64,000 bases of DNA from Halobellus clavatus (lineage in GTDB: Archaea; Halobacteriota; Halobacteria; Halobacteriales; Haloferacaceae). Each line of letters opens with the position of its first letter. Positions within the stretch are counted from its first letter, which is position 1. A program made the translations under genes and the position numbers. Below, one piece after another: positions 15,042 through 24,006 of the stretch. Below the pieces are notes generated by a model. The model searched no databases. It was not told where the DNA came from and saw only the letters and a program-made list of their open reading frames with translations. The stretch spans positions 645,284 through 709,283 of the forward strand of contig NZ_FNPB01000001.1 in the NCBI RefSeq assembly GCF_900107195.1, read 5' to 3'.

Positions 15042-16490
15042 ATGAACGTGAGACACGGCCTCGCTGTGTTGGCCGTCGCTGTCCTCCTCGTCCTCGCCGG
15101 GTGTAGTGCTCCGGTGCAGGACCCCGAACCCGCCGCGAGCGGCAGTGAGCGCGTCGCGTCGCCGCCGGCGAACTTCTCGGACCCCGAATCGGACGTCCTC
15201 GGCTGGGAGGATGGCTACTGGTACAACGAACCGATCTCCGTCGACCAGTCCGATGGGTTGTCCGACGAGGAGACGCGGGCGTACGTCGGACGCGCGATGG
15301 CTCGCGTCGAGGTGATCCGCAAACTCGAGTTCGAGCGCCGCGTGCCCGTTTCAGTCATCTCCCGGGAGACCTATCGGAATCGGAGTGGCGGCGGTGGTGG
15401 CACAGCCGGTGAGACCGACTACAGCCAGTGGAACGACCAGGTGTGGGAAGCGCTCTTTGTGACCGGAGAATCAGAAGACAGTAACACTGCAATCAGTACC
15501 ACCCGGAGCAGCGCCGTCGCCGGGTTCTACTCGCCCACCGACGATGAGATCAAGATCATCACCGGGACGCCGGAGTCGCCGACGATCAGCAACGTCACGC
15601 TGATGCACGAACTCGTCCACGGACTCCAGGATCAGCACTACGACCTCACCGATCGACGCTACAGCACGGAGACCCAGGACGGCCAACTCGCGACCGACGG
15701 GCTGATCGAAGGGGACGCGAGCTACGTCGAACAGCAGTACATCGAGCGCTGTGGCGGCGCGTGGGAGTGCGTCGAAACGCCGGCGGCGTCCGGGGGTGGC
15801 GGTGGCGGCGGTGGCGGGGGAATGAATCTCGGCATCTTCCTGACCATCTTCCAGCCGTACTCGGACGGCCCCGTCTACGTCGACGACCTCGTCAGTTCCG
15901 AGGGATGGGGAGCCGTCGACGAGTCGTTCCAGACGCCGCCGGTCTCGTCGGAGCAGATCATCCACCGCACCGACGAGACGCCGGTCCAGATCGAGTACCG
16001 CGACCGCGCCAGAAACGGGTGGGAGACGTTCCCACAGCAGGGCGAGGACGGCTCCGACACCGTGGGCGAGGCCTCGATGTACGTGATGTTCTGGCACCAG
16101 GCGCGAGAGTCTGGCGCGGAGACGATCGATCCCCGCACGCTCAGCGACGTCGACGGCCGGTACGATACCTACAACTACGCCGCCGACCCCTCCGCGGGGT
16201 GGGGGAACGATCGGCTGTTCCCGTACCGGAACCAGACCAGCGAGGACGGGGAGTACGGGTACGTCTGGGTGACTGAATGGGACACCCGAGCCGACGCACG
16301 GGAGTTCCAGCGGGCGTATCAGGCCATCCTCGACGCCCAGAACGCCGAACAGCGCGCCGAATCGACCTACGTGATTCCGGAGGGCCAGTTCGCCGATGCG
16401 TTCCGCGTCACGCGGTCCGGCACGCGCGTGACAATCGTGAACGGGCCGAGAGTCGACGATCTGGACGACATCCGGCCGCGCTCGTCGTGA
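15042..16490 (+). CDS. Hvo_1808-family surface lipoprotein with HExxH motif
   Basis: A 482-residue exported protein. A signal peptide ends in lipobox LAGC with Cys21 as the lipidated residue. A zincin-like HELVHGLQDQHYD motif (H189, E190, H193) is followed by an EGDASYVEQQY acidic segment, which could supply a third ligand. A run of ten glycines near residue 250 splits the protein and is followed by a second beta-rich region. The family is described from Haloferax as a surface protein; protease activity is inferred from the HExxH context. It is probably anchored to the outer face of the membrane. The ATG at 15042 begins the signal peptide directly. Confidence 0.82.
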   Translation: MNVRHGLAVLAVAVLLVLAGCSAPVQDPEPAASGSERVASPPANFSDPESDVLGWEDGYWYNEPISVDQSDGLSDEETRAYVGRAMARVEVIRKLEFERRVPVSVISRETYRNRSGGGGGTAGETDYSQWNDQVWEALFVTGESEDSNTAISTTRSSAVAGFYSPTDDEIKIITGTPESPTISNVTLMHELVHGLQDQHYDLTDRRYSTETQDGQLATDGLIEGDASYVEQQYIERCGGAWECVETPAASGGGGGGGGGGMNLGIFLTIFQPYSDGPVYVDDLVSSEGWGAVDESFQTPPVSSEQIIHRTDETPVQIEYRDRARNGWETFPQQGEDGSDTVGEASMYVMFWHQARESGAETIDPRTLSDVDGRYDTYNYAADPSAGWGNDRLFPYRNQTSEDGEYGYVWVTEWDTRADAREFQRAYQAILDAQNAEQRAESTYVIPEGQFADAFRVTRSGTRVTIVNGPRVDDLDDIRPRSS

Positions 16491-16586
16491 GGGGGCTTCC
16501 GACGCCGCGCTCGGTTGAAGAACGATCGCCTTCGGACGGTCCGGCTGAACGAGTGAACTTTTCAGCGCGCCCGTCGAACGGCGGGT

Positions 16587-17741
16587 ATGGAGTTCGACAT
16601 CGTCGGTCCGGAAGCGATCAGGGACGGACGGGCGACCGACGCGTACTTCGACCGGACGGAGACGACGCTCCGGCACGCCGAGCGGAACCCCCACGTAGTC
16701 GCCGAGATCACCGCTGATCAGTTTCCCGACGGGGAGTACGAACTGCTCGCGGGCGTGAAGGACGTCGCGGCGCTCTTAGAAGGCCGGAACGTCGACGTCG
16801 ATGCGATCCCCTCGGGTCGCCTGTTCGACGGCGGCCCAGTGATGCGGATCGAGGGAGACTACCTGGAGTTCGCTCGTCTCGAAACGTCGATTCTGGGGTT
16901 CCTCTCGCACGCGTCCGGCGTCGCGACCACCGCGTTGGACGTCAGGCGGGCCGCGCCCGATTCGCTCGTCCTCTCGTTCGGGGCGCGACACGTCCACCCC
17001 TCGATCGCGGCGATGATCGAGCGGAGCGCGCTGATCGCCGGTCTCGACGGGTTCTCACACGTCGCCGGCGGCGAGGTGCTGGGACGGGACGCCGGCGGGA
17101 CGATGCCGCACGCGCTGGTGATCTGCTTCGGCCGGGGGAAGCAGGAGGCGGCCTGGCAGGCCTTCGACGAGGCAGTCGGCGAGGACGTTCCCCGCGTCGC
17201 GCTGTGTGACACGTACTCCGACGAGACCGACGAGGCGCTCCGGGCCGCGACGGCGCTCGGTGACCGCCTCGACAGCGTGCGACTCGACACCACCGGATCC
17301 CGACGGGGCGACTTCCGTCACATCGTCAAGGAAGTGCGCTGGACGCTCGACGCACACGGTCGCGAGGACGTCGACGTCTTCGTCTCCGGCGGCCTCGGAC
17401 CCGAAAACCTGCGGGCGCTTCGAGACGTGGCCGACGGGTTCGGCGTCGGCGGCTACGTCTCGAACGCCGACCCGGTGGACTTCGCGCTCGACCTCGTCGA
17501 GGTCGACGGCGAACTCGCCGCCAAGCGCGGCAAACTCACCGGCGCGAAGTCCGTCTATCGGACGCCCGACGGCGGCCACCACGTCGGACTCCGCGGCCGC
17601 GACGGTCCCGAGGGCGGAGAACCGCTCCTCGAACCGCTGCTCCGGGACGGCGAGGTCGTCGACGGGGTCGAACTCGGCATCGACGCGGCGGCCGAGCGGG
17701 CCGCTCGCGACGCGGAGCGCTGTGCGTACGGCGCGGAGTGA
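16587..17741 (+). CDS. pncB: Nicotinate phosphoribosyltransferase
   Basis: Joins nicotinate to phosphoribosyl pyrophosphate to give nicotinate mononucleotide in NAD salvage. The 384-residue protein has the type II/III NaPRTase barrel features: LSHASGVATTA (about residues 109-119), FGARHVHPS (about 131-139), the phosphate-binding region around VRLDTTGSRRGDF (about 231-243), and FVSGGLGPEN (about 266-275). It is close to archaeal NaPRTases that lack the long N-terminal domain of human-type enzymes. The nicotinamidase gene is nearby, so nicotinamide to NaMN conversion is locally encoded. Confidence 0.9.
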   Translation: MEFDIVGPEAIRDGRATDAYFDRTETTLRHAERNPHVVAEITADQFPDGEYELLAGVKDVAALLEGRNVDVDAIPSGRLFDGGPVMRIEGDYLEFARLETSILGFLSHASGVATTALDVRRAAPDSLVLSFGARHVHPSIAAMIERSALIAGLDGFSHVAGGEVLGRDAGGTMPHALVICFGRGKQEAAWQAFDEAVGEDVPRVALCDTYSDETDEALRAATALGDRLDSVRLDTTGSRRGDFRHIVKEVRWTLDAHGREDVDVFVSGGLGPENLRALRDVADGFGVGGYVSNADPVDFALDLVEVDGELAAKRGKLTGAKSVYRTPDGGHHVGLRGRDGPEGGEPLLEPLLRDGEVVDGVELGIDAAAERAARDAERCAYGAE

Positions 17742-17811
17742 GACGCGGACCGGGCCGTCGGGATGGACCGACCGGCGGGGGACCTATTTTTCTCCCCCAC
17801 GTAGCACGGCT

Positions 17812-18447
17812 ATGGCGGACGCTGTCTGGGTCGTGAGACACGGCGAACGGCGCGATACGGTGGATCCCGACTGGGCCGAACACGCCGAGCGGCCGCACGA
17901 TCCACCGCTGACCGAGCTGGGCCGCTGGGCGGCCTGGCGCGTCGGCCGACGCTTCGCCGAGTCGGGCCCGGCCTTCGACGCCATCTACACGTCGCCGTTC
18001 CTCCGGGCGGTCGAGACCGCCGACGAAATCTGTCGGGAGATCGGGGCCGAAGCGTGGCTCGAACCGGGACTCGGCGAGCACCGGAACGCCGAGTGGTTCG
18101 ACGCGGAACCGGAGATACTGTCGAATCAGGCGTTGACTGCTCGGTTCGATCCGATACGAGACGACCACGAACCGTCCCTCCACCCGACGTTTCCGGAGAC
18201 GCACGCCGAGGCGAGTGCGCGAGTCGGCGAGACCGCCACACGGATCGTCGAGGACGAGGCCGGGACGGTCCTCCTCGTCGGGCACGGGCTCACCGTCGGC
18301 GGCGTCGTGGAGGGACTCGTGGGCTCAACGGCGGGCGTAGACGCACCGCTGTGTGGGATCACGCGGATCGAGCGCGTCGCGGAGCGCACCGGCGACGGGA
18401 CTGACGAATGGGAACTGGACTGCTCCGGGGACACGTCGCACCTGTAG
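17812..18447 (+). CDS. Histidine phosphatase family protein
   Basis: A 211-residue phosphoglycerate-mutase-like phosphatase. The nucleophile His is in VVRHGERR (residues 7-14). The second catalytic His is in VLLVGHGLTVG (about 160-170), and the conserved Glu is in LGEHRNAEW. The small size and lack of insertions point to a broad-specificity phosphatase (TIGAR/SixA-like) rather than a glycolytic mutase. It follows pncB by 70 bases on the same strand with its own promoter-like CTATTTTTC. Substrate unknown. Confidence 0.85.
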   Translation: MADAVWVVRHGERRDTVDPDWAEHAERPHDPPLTELGRWAAWRVGRRFAESGPAFDAIYTSPFLRAVETADEICREIGAEAWLEPGLGEHRNAEWFDAEPEILSNQALTARFDPIRDDHEPSLHPTFPETHAEASARVGETATRIVEDEAGTVLLVGHGLTVGGVVEGLVGSTAGVDAPLCGITRIERVAERTGDGTDEWELDCSGDTSHL

Positions 18448-18503
18448 CTCCGGTCCGGCGTCAATCGCCGCGACGCGGTCGGAGCGAGGACTGTCCGGCG
18501 TCG

Positions 18504-19106
18504 CTACAGTTCTTCGACGCTGCCGCCGTCAGCGCGCTCGCGGAAGACCTGGCCGTCGAACAGCGTCACGGTCGCATCGTCGTCCTGCCAGGCCAGCGGC
18601 GAGAGGCCCGCTTTGCGGCAGGCGTGGGTCAGGAACTGCTCTTCGTTCCAGCCGTTTTCGACCGGAATCGTCGGGTAAAGCCAGCCGTGGTTGCCGTCTT
18701 TGTCGATGACGACGCCGTGTGTGCCCAGTTCGACGTCGTCGAGCGGTCGGTCGGTCTCCGTGTGATCGCAGACAACGCAGACCGAGATGGTGAGATTCGA
18801 GAGTTCGGGCTGTTCGATCTCCGAGCCACAGGAGTCGCCGGAGGCCGCCTCGATGGCGGCGTCGACGATCGCGTGGCCTAGCTGGTCGCTCCCCCGATAT
18901 GCACCGGCACAGCCTCTGAGGCGTCCACGGCCGCGCGTGGACCGGATCCGAACGAACGCGCCAGTGCGGGCGTAGAAGGCGTCCCGCATACTCCCCGGCT
19001 GCTCTCGTTGTCCATGAAGAACGTACGATTCGACCGATTCACGCGCGAGCTCGACCGCCCTCGCCCCGTCGTCGTAGGAGAGACGAACGGTCTGCGCCTC
19101 GGACAT
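18504..19106 (-). CDS. AMMECR1-domain protein (TIGR00296 family)
   Basis: A 200-residue cytosolic protein of the AMMECR1 family, conserved in archaea and eukaryotes with no settled biochemical role. The signature LRGCAGAYRG (about residues 63-72, usually LRGCIG) and the conserved GVVIDKDGNHGWLYPTIPVE and WNEEQFLTHACRKAGL segments are all present. Length is normal for the family. It stands alone just upstream of, and divergent from, the RNase P RNA gene. Confidence 0.9.
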   Translation of the reverse strand: MSEAQTVRLSYDDGARAVELARESVESYVLHGQREQPGSMRDAFYARTGAFVRIRSTRGRGRLRGCAGAYRGSDQLGHAIVDAAIEAASGDSCGSEIEQPELSNLTISVCVVCDHTETDRPLDDVELGTHGVVIDKDGNHGWLYPTIPVENGWNEEQFLTHACRKAGLSPLAWQDDDATVTLFDGQVFRERADGGSVEEL

Positions 19107-19273
19107 ATATCCGAAGAAGCGCCGGGCTGACTTGAACGCTTCCCTTCTATCTTGGGGGTATACGGCCCCGAACGTCCGTTCGGGCGGGCGATTGTGAATG
19201 GATATCGAGGGTACGGAGGGAGAGCGACGGATCGAGCGCTCGGGGGCTGTCGGACGCCGGACCGACCGAACGG

Positions 19274-19280
19274 CTTATTT
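19274..19280 (+). promoter_or_regulatory. TATA box of RNase P RNA
   Basis: CTTATTT lies about 27 bases before the predicted 5' end of the RNA, with purine/C-rich BRE-like bases just ahead of it. Confidence 0.5.
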
Positions 19281-19301
19281 GACTCTCCCGTCTCGTCGCT
19301 A

Positions 19302-19780
19302 ACGGCAGAGAGAGCTCGGCTCCCGTCGGTCCACACGGACCGATGAGGAAAGTCCCCCCACCGTCCGGACGGGTGACCGGGCGCAAGCCCGGAGTCGGAG
19401 ACGGCTGGCGCTGGAACAGAAACGAGACCCCTCGGCCCGACCGATGAGACGCGCTCGGCGGCGCGAGCCGCCGGCGGTGCGAGCGGGGTGACCCGCACGC
19501 ACGCGAACCGACCCGCGAGGGAAGGGAGTTGACCCGTCGAGGGAACCGCGGTCGCGACGCGACCGCGGAACGTGAGCGGTGGAAGCCGCGAGCGCGTGCG
19601 CGTCCCGTGATTACGACGGGCGAGCGGCAGAGCCGCACGCACGCGGGAACGGCCGAGAACGGATGGAACGGCGAATCCTCACCGGTGCAAGTCCGCGCCG
19701 CGAAGGTAGTCCGGACAGGGCGCGGGCGCTCAGCCGAATGCCGAGACGAACAGAAGGGGGCTTACTCCTCTCAGCCATCC
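19302..19780 (+). ncRNA. rnpB: RNase P RNA
   Basis: Catalytic RNA of RNase P, which trims tRNA 5' leaders. The universally conserved 5' core GAGGAAAGTCC (about 19342-19352), an internal ACAGAAAC, the GCAAGTCCGCGCCG region near 19687 and the 3' core ACAGAAGGGGGCTTAC (19750-19765) are all present and in order. The ends close as P1: GGC-GAGAG at 19304 onward pairs with CTCTC-GCC ending at 19776. The long G+C-rich helices between give about 475 nt, the usual size for haloarchaeal type A RNase P RNA. Ends are accurate to a few bases. Confidence 0.94.
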
Positions 19781-19844
19781 ACGCTCCGCGAGCGACGGCC
19801 GTGGCTGTGAGAACTTTCTTATCGGTCTCGTCCCTCCGGAGCGT

Positions 19845-20981
19845 ATGGCGATGAGGACGTCGCGAACCGCCGTCGTCGGGCTGGTGCTCGTGGTCGCACT
19901 CGCCGGCTGTGTCGGGCCCGTGGGGGAACTCCCCGTCGACGGTCCATCGACGACGACCGGCGGCGACGCCACGACGGCCTCGACCGCGCCGACGACTGGC
20001 GGTGATGCCACGACGAGATCGACCCCGTCGACAGTCGGATCGAGTCCCGGAACGAGCGAGGGAACCCCGTCGCCGACGCCGACAGCCGCCCCCGACCGGG
20101 AGAACCCCTGGGGAAGCGGGCCGATCGTCGTCGCGATCCGCGACACGTCAGGGACAGCGCGGAACTGGACGCCGCTCGTCCGCGAGGCGACCGCGTACTG
20201 GGAGGCCGAGGGCGAACGCTTTGCCGGATTCCCCGTCACGTATACCGTCCGACCAGACGCCACCGACCCGGACATCGTCTTGGAGTTCGTCGACACGGTC
20301 CCCCGCTGTGAGGGCGCGGACGACGCCGCGGGCTGTGCGCCGTTGATCGAGGATCGCCGACAGATCGACCGCCCCGAGACTGTGTTCGTCCGCACCGGCT
20401 TCTCCGACAATTCGACGGCGCGCGTGGTCGAACACGAACTCGGGCACACGCTGGGTCTGACGCACGACGACGCGCCGCAGTTCGTGATGGCCAGTCGGAC
20501 GGTCCTCTACACCGAGCCCCAGCCCGATGCGACCGAGCGCGCGTTCCCGTGGGACGACCCGAACTTCTCCGTCTACGTCGACGTCGCGAATGCGAGCGAT
20601 CCCGACGGGGCCCGCCGGCAGGTCGAACACGCGCTTGACTACTACGGGGCGGGCGCGCCGGGGATGGCATCGAACATCACGTTCACCACGGTCGAGAGCG
20701 CTGCGGAGGCCGAGATCGTCGTCCAATCGGTCGAAACGTCACCGTGCGGGGAGGACGCGGCTTCCTGCGGCCGCACCGTCGGCCAGGATCCCGACGGCGA
20801 CGGAGCGGTCGAGACGTACTCGAGGCTCCGGATCTCGCTCGTCGATCTCGATACCGACGCCGTCGCCTGGCACACCGGCTACTGGCTGGCGTACGGACTC
20901 GGTGCCGAAGACGACAGCGAGAAGCCGTCGCCGTTCCGCAACGCCTCCTACGAGGAGCGTCGCAGCGAGTGGTGGACCTGA
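19845..20981 (+). CDS. Matrixin-like metalloprotease lipoprotein
   Basis: A 378-residue exported protein. The signal peptide ends with lipobox LAGC (Cys22), followed by a Thr/Ser/Pro-rich stalk (about residues 35-85) suited to O-glycosylation. The catalytic domain carries a full metzincin zinc motif, HELGHTLGLTH (H197, E198, H201, H207), with FVMAS after it in place of the Met-turn. Ligands and glutamate are complete, so it is probably active. The C-terminal third (about 250-350) resembles a second copy of the pre-catalytic fold without a zinc motif. It should act on the outer membrane face. It lies 65 bases downstream of RNase P RNA but has its own promoter region. Confidence 0.82.
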   Translation: MAMRTSRTAVVGLVLVVALAGCVGPVGELPVDGPSTTTGGDATTASTAPTTGGDATTRSTPSTVGSSPGTSEGTPSPTPTAAPDRENPWGSGPIVVAIRDTSGTARNWTPLVREATAYWEAEGERFAGFPVTYTVRPDATDPDIVLEFVDTVPRCEGADDAAGCAPLIEDRRQIDRPETVFVRTGFSDNSTARVVEHELGHTLGLTHDDAPQFVMASRTVLYTEPQPDATERAFPWDDPNFSVYVDVANASDPDGARRQVEHALDYYGAGAPGMASNITFTTVESAAEAEIVVQSVETSPCGEDAASCGRTVGQDPDGDGAVETYSRLRISLVDLDTDAVAWHTGYWLAYGLGAEDDSEKPSPFRNASYEERRSEWWT

Positions 20982-21107
20982 GACGGGGCGGTGTCGGAGG
21001 GATCGTCCGGAACGGGTCCGAGATGACCCAGCACGGTCCGCCACCGGACTGCGCGGCGAGCGGACGACGGCGGCGGATTCTTTTCTCCGGGGGTTATAGA
21101 CAGACGT

Positions 21108-21440
21108 ATGACCAACAACGGCGACCGCAGGGGACCGTCCGGACTGGAGATGGCCCGTTTCGAGGCCGACGACCTGGTCGCGGCGCTGGCGGACGCGTTC
21201 GATGGGAGCGAGTCCGAGCACCGCGTCGTCGCCAGACAGGCCCGGGACCTCGCGGACGCAGGGATCGTCGAGGACGACAGGGGAGAGCCGCTCACGATCG
21301 AGGAGATCGTGCGGAACCTCGCGGACGCGCCGGAGGACTCGAGCGTCGCCGGCCGCTGGAACTGGTGGCTCGGTGCGCTCGACGCCGCCTACGGCGGATA
21401 CCGGGAGTTCGAAGTCCGGGCAGTGCCGGACGAAGAGTGA
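21108..21440 (+). CDS. Hypothetical protein, 110 residues
   Basis: A small cytosolic protein with helical character. Segments such as RFEADDLVAALADAFDG and EEIVRNLADAPEDS, plus a tryptophan-rich WNWWLGALDAAYGG patch, suggest a compact helical domain. No cysteines, signal or membrane helix are present. I do not recognise the family. TTATAG about 30 bases before the ATG fits a leaderless promoter. It is 57 bases upstream of the beta-CASP nuclease gene on the same strand. Confidence 0.7.
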   Translation: MTNNGDRRGPSGLEMARFEADDLVAALADAFDGSESEHRVVARQARDLADAGIVEDDRGEPLTIEEIVRNLADAPEDSSVAGRWNWWLGALDAAYGGYREFEVRAVPDEE

Positions 21441-21497
21441 CCCGGAGCGGCGTCGAAGCGACGGAGCCAAACCCGCCGGTCGGATACTGACCCGCAG

Positions 21498-22730
21498 ATG
21501 GACGTTCGCTTTCTCGGTGGGGCGCGCGAGGTGGGTCGGAGCGCGCTCCTCATCAACGACTCGCTGCTCCTCGATTTCGGGTTGCTGACCGGCAACCCCC
21601 CGCAGTTCCCGGTCGAGACCCCCGACCCCGACGCGGTCGTCGTCTCCCACGGCCATCTCGACCACGTCGGTACGGTCCCCTCGCTGCTCTCGGGAGACCG
21701 GCGGCCACCGATCCACTGGACGCCACCCACGTACGAACTCGCGCTCACGCTCGCCCGCGACACGCTGAAACTCCACGGCGGTTCGTACAACTGTCCGTTC
21801 ACCGAGAACGACGTCAAGCGCGTCACCGAGGTCTCGGAGACGCACGGGTATCAGGAGCCGTTCGAGGCGGCGGGCCACGAGGTGACGTTCTCCAACGCCG
21901 GTCACATTCCCGGGAGCGCACACGTCCTCGTCGACGACGGCGATACTCGGCTGCTCTACACGGGCGATTTCCACACTGACGACCAGCGGCTCGTCTCGGG
22001 CACGACGGCCCGACCCGACGCGGACGTCGTGGTCTGTGAGAGCACGTACAGCGACGTCGAACACGAGGACCGGGACAGCGTCGAAGAGCGGTTCGTCGAG
22101 AGCGTCGAGTCGACGCTGTGGGAGGGGGGCACGGTCGTCGTGCCGGCGTTCGCGATCGGCCGCACGCAGGAGATGCTGCTCATCTGTGAAGCGTACGACA
22201 TCCCCTGTTACGTCGACGGGATGGGGAAGCGGGTCACCGAGATGCTGCAGCAGTACCCCGAGTTCGTCCGGGACGCGGACGCGCTCGGCCGGGCGAAGTC
22301 TCACGCCCGGTTCGTCACCGGTCGGGACGGACAGCGCGGGCGCATCACCGACCAGACGGCCGCGATCGTCACCACCAGCGGGATGCTCTCGGGTGGCCCC
22401 GCGATGAGTTATATTCCCAAGATCCGGTCGAATCCAACGAACAAGATCACGATGACCGGCTATCAGGTGGCGGGAACGCCCGGGAGGGAACTCATCGAGT
22501 CGGGACGCGCCGAGATCGACGGGCGCGTGATGCCGGTCAGCGCGCAGGTCGAACAGTACGACTTCTCCGCCCACGCCGATCGCGAGGGGCTCTTGACGTT
22601 CCTCGACGCGTACCGGGACGTTCCGGTGCTCGTGAACCACGGCGACCGGTGTGCGGCGTTCGCGGCCGAACTCGACGCGGACGGCCGGCGCGCGTCGGCA
22701 CCGGCAGTCGGCGAGACGGTTTCGCTGTGA
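21498..22730 (+). CDS. MBL-fold/beta-CASP RNA-processing nuclease (aCPSF2-like)
   Basis: A 410-residue metallo-beta-lactamase-fold nuclease with inserted beta-CASP domain, predicted to process or degrade RNA. Motif 2 HGHLDHVG is at about residues 51-58, and further metal ligands are in AGHIPGSAH and YTGDFHTDD. Beta-CASP signatures are VVPAFAIGRTQE, TTSGMLSGGP and the final SAHADREGL. There are no N-terminal KH domains, so it is the short archaeal CPSF2/RNase J-related type rather than aCPSF1. Endo- or 5' exonuclease activity cannot be separated from the sequence. Confidence 0.88.
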   Translation: MDVRFLGGAREVGRSALLINDSLLLDFGLLTGNPPQFPVETPDPDAVVVSHGHLDHVGTVPSLLSGDRRPPIHWTPPTYELALTLARDTLKLHGGSYNCPFTENDVKRVTEVSETHGYQEPFEAAGHEVTFSNAGHIPGSAHVLVDDGDTRLLYTGDFHTDDQRLVSGTTARPDADVVVCESTYSDVEHEDRDSVEERFVESVESTLWEGGTVVVPAFAIGRTQEMLLICEAYDIPCYVDGMGKRVTEMLQQYPEFVRDADALGRAKSHARFVTGRDGQRGRITDQTAAIVTTSGMLSGGPAMSYIPKIRSNPTNKITMTGYQVAGTPGRELIESGRAEIDGRVMPVSAQVEQYDFSAHADREGLLTFLDAYRDVPVLVNHGDRCAAFAAELDADGRRASAPAVGETVSL

Positions 22731-22784
22731 GCGGTCGGAAAACGAGGGGTGGCCTGGCGTCCGGTTCGGACCTGGAGGTTTAGG

Positions 22785-23897
22785 TTAGTCGTCGTCTGCG
22801 GGCGTCGCGGTGCTCTCGCTCGGACCGAGCGGCTCCTTCGGCTTGATCGGCGATCCCTCCTCGAGACCCTGTTCGGCCAGCGCCATACTCCCCATCACCT
22901 CGATGATGAGGCGGTTCGCGAAGCCGCTGGTGATGCCGCCGTTGTAGGAGTTGGTGTCGCTGGCGTCGTAGGCGGGCGACACCTCGACGACGTCGAACCC
23001 GAAGTCGTCGGGATCGAGCGCTTTGACGACCTCGCGGACCATGTAGATCGCCTCGCGCGGCACGAGCCCGCCCGGTTCGGGTTCGCCGGTGCCCGGGGCG
23101 TACGCTGGCTCCATCACGTCGACGTCGAAGGAGACCCAGACGGCGTCGGTGCCGTCGGTCGCGCGCTCGACGGCGTCGGCGACGATGTCGTCGAGCGCCA
23201 TTCCGGCGACCTCCATCGCCGTGTACCACTTCATCCCCGCCTCGCGCATCTCCTCGTAGGTATCGGGACCGGGCCAGAAGCCGCGCGGCCCGATCAGCGT
23301 GTAGTTCTCGCCGGCCATCAGGTCGTCGTCGTAGACCCGCTTGACCCACGCGCCGTGATCGTACTCGAAGCCGGTCAGGCCCTCGTCGCCCGTGTCGGCG
23401 TGGCAGTCGAAGTGGATCAGCCCGATGTCCTCGTAGCCGTTGGCCTCCGCCCAGCCCTTGATGTCGGGGTAGGAGATGGAGTGGTCGCCGCCGATGACGA
23501 TGGGCGTCGCCTGTTCGGAGACCTCGTAAACGGCGTCCTCGATGTTGAGCTGACTCTGACGGGTGTCACCGGGTGAGACGGCGGCGTCGCCCGTGTCGGC
23601 GACGCTGTAGGTGTCGAAGGGATCGACGCCGGTCTCGATGTTGAAGTGCTGGTACGGCGGCGAGGGCACCGTCGAGGCCGCGCGGACCGCACGCGGGCCG
23701 TAGCGAGTGCCCGGCCGGATCGTCGTGGCCGTGTCGAGCGGCGCGCCCAGGATGCCGATGTCGACGTCCTCGTCGGCCAGCTGGTCGCGGTCGACCTGCG
23801 GGAGCTTCAGGAACGTCGGGATCCCGCTGAAGATAGGTTCGTTTGCTTCCTCGTACGCCTCGCCGTAGATGTCGCGTCCGGAGCGTTCGTCTGTCAT
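22785..23897 (-). CDS. Ureohydrolase (agmatinase/arginase superfamily)
   Basis: A 370-residue hydrolase releasing urea from a guanidino compound. The binuclear metal ligands are present: H139 (GGDHS), D164/H166/D168 in HFDCHADT, and D258/D260 in SFDVD. The middle motif has Cys where most agmatinases have Ala. The protein is about 80-100 residues longer than standard haloarchaeal agmatinases, with an N-terminal arm (1-45) and a C-terminal tail. Agmatinase is the conventional call; guanidinobutyrase or guanidine hydrolase remain possible. Its promoter holds dyads at 23926 and 23990. Two genes upstream on the same strand are an AbrB-PhoU regulator and a sodium/solute symporter. Confidence 0.8.
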   Translation of the reverse strand: MTDERSGRDIYGEAYEEANEPIFSGIPTFLKLPQVDRDQLADEDVDIGILGAPLDTATTIRPGTRYGPRAVRAASTVPSPPYQHFNIETGVDPFDTYSVADTGDAAVSPGDTRQSQLNIEDAVYEVSEQATPIVIGGDHSISYPDIKGWAEANGYEDIGLIHFDCHADTGDEGLTGFEYDHGAWVKRVYDDDLMAGENYTLIGPRGFWPGPDTYEEMREAGMKWYTAMEVAGMALDDIVADAVERATDGTDAVWVSFDVDVMEPAYAPGTGEPEPGGLVPREAIYMVREVVKALDPDDFGFDVVEVSPAYDASDTNSYNGGITSGFANRLIIEVMGSMALAEQGLEEGSPIKPKEPLGPSESTATPADDD

Positions 23898-23925
23898 TGT
23901 GGTGTTTCGGTCGTCGTCGGTAGAT

Positions 23926-23944
23926 AGCCGAACGTACGTCGGCT
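23926..23944. promoter_or_regulatory. Dyad overlapping the ureohydrolase promoter
   Basis: AGCCGA-ACGTACG-TCGGCT at 23926-23944 lies between the minus-strand TATA box and the expected transcription start near 23917. That is where a repressor would block initiation. The gene starts at 23897. Operator function is inferred. Confidence 0.5.
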
Positions 23945-23989
23945 ATAATGCGGCAATTGAGTGTGTTCCGTTCACTTAGAAAAGCGTTT

Positions 23990-24006
23990 CTTGGAATATG
24001 TCCAAG
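23990..24006. promoter_or_regulatory. CTTGGA-N5-TCCAAG inverted repeat
   Basis: A perfect 6-bp inverted repeat with ATATG spacer, about 45 bases upstream of the ureohydrolase TATA box. This is the region where haloarchaeal activators bind. Its arms differ from those of the dyad at 23926, suggesting a different protein. Confidence 0.4.

Noticed and set aside
20739..22640. 633-codon open frame on the minus strand opposite the beta-CASP nuclease
   Set aside because: Antisense shadow of a convincing metallo-beta-lactamase gene; low-complexity Arg/Val/Asp translation without motifs.
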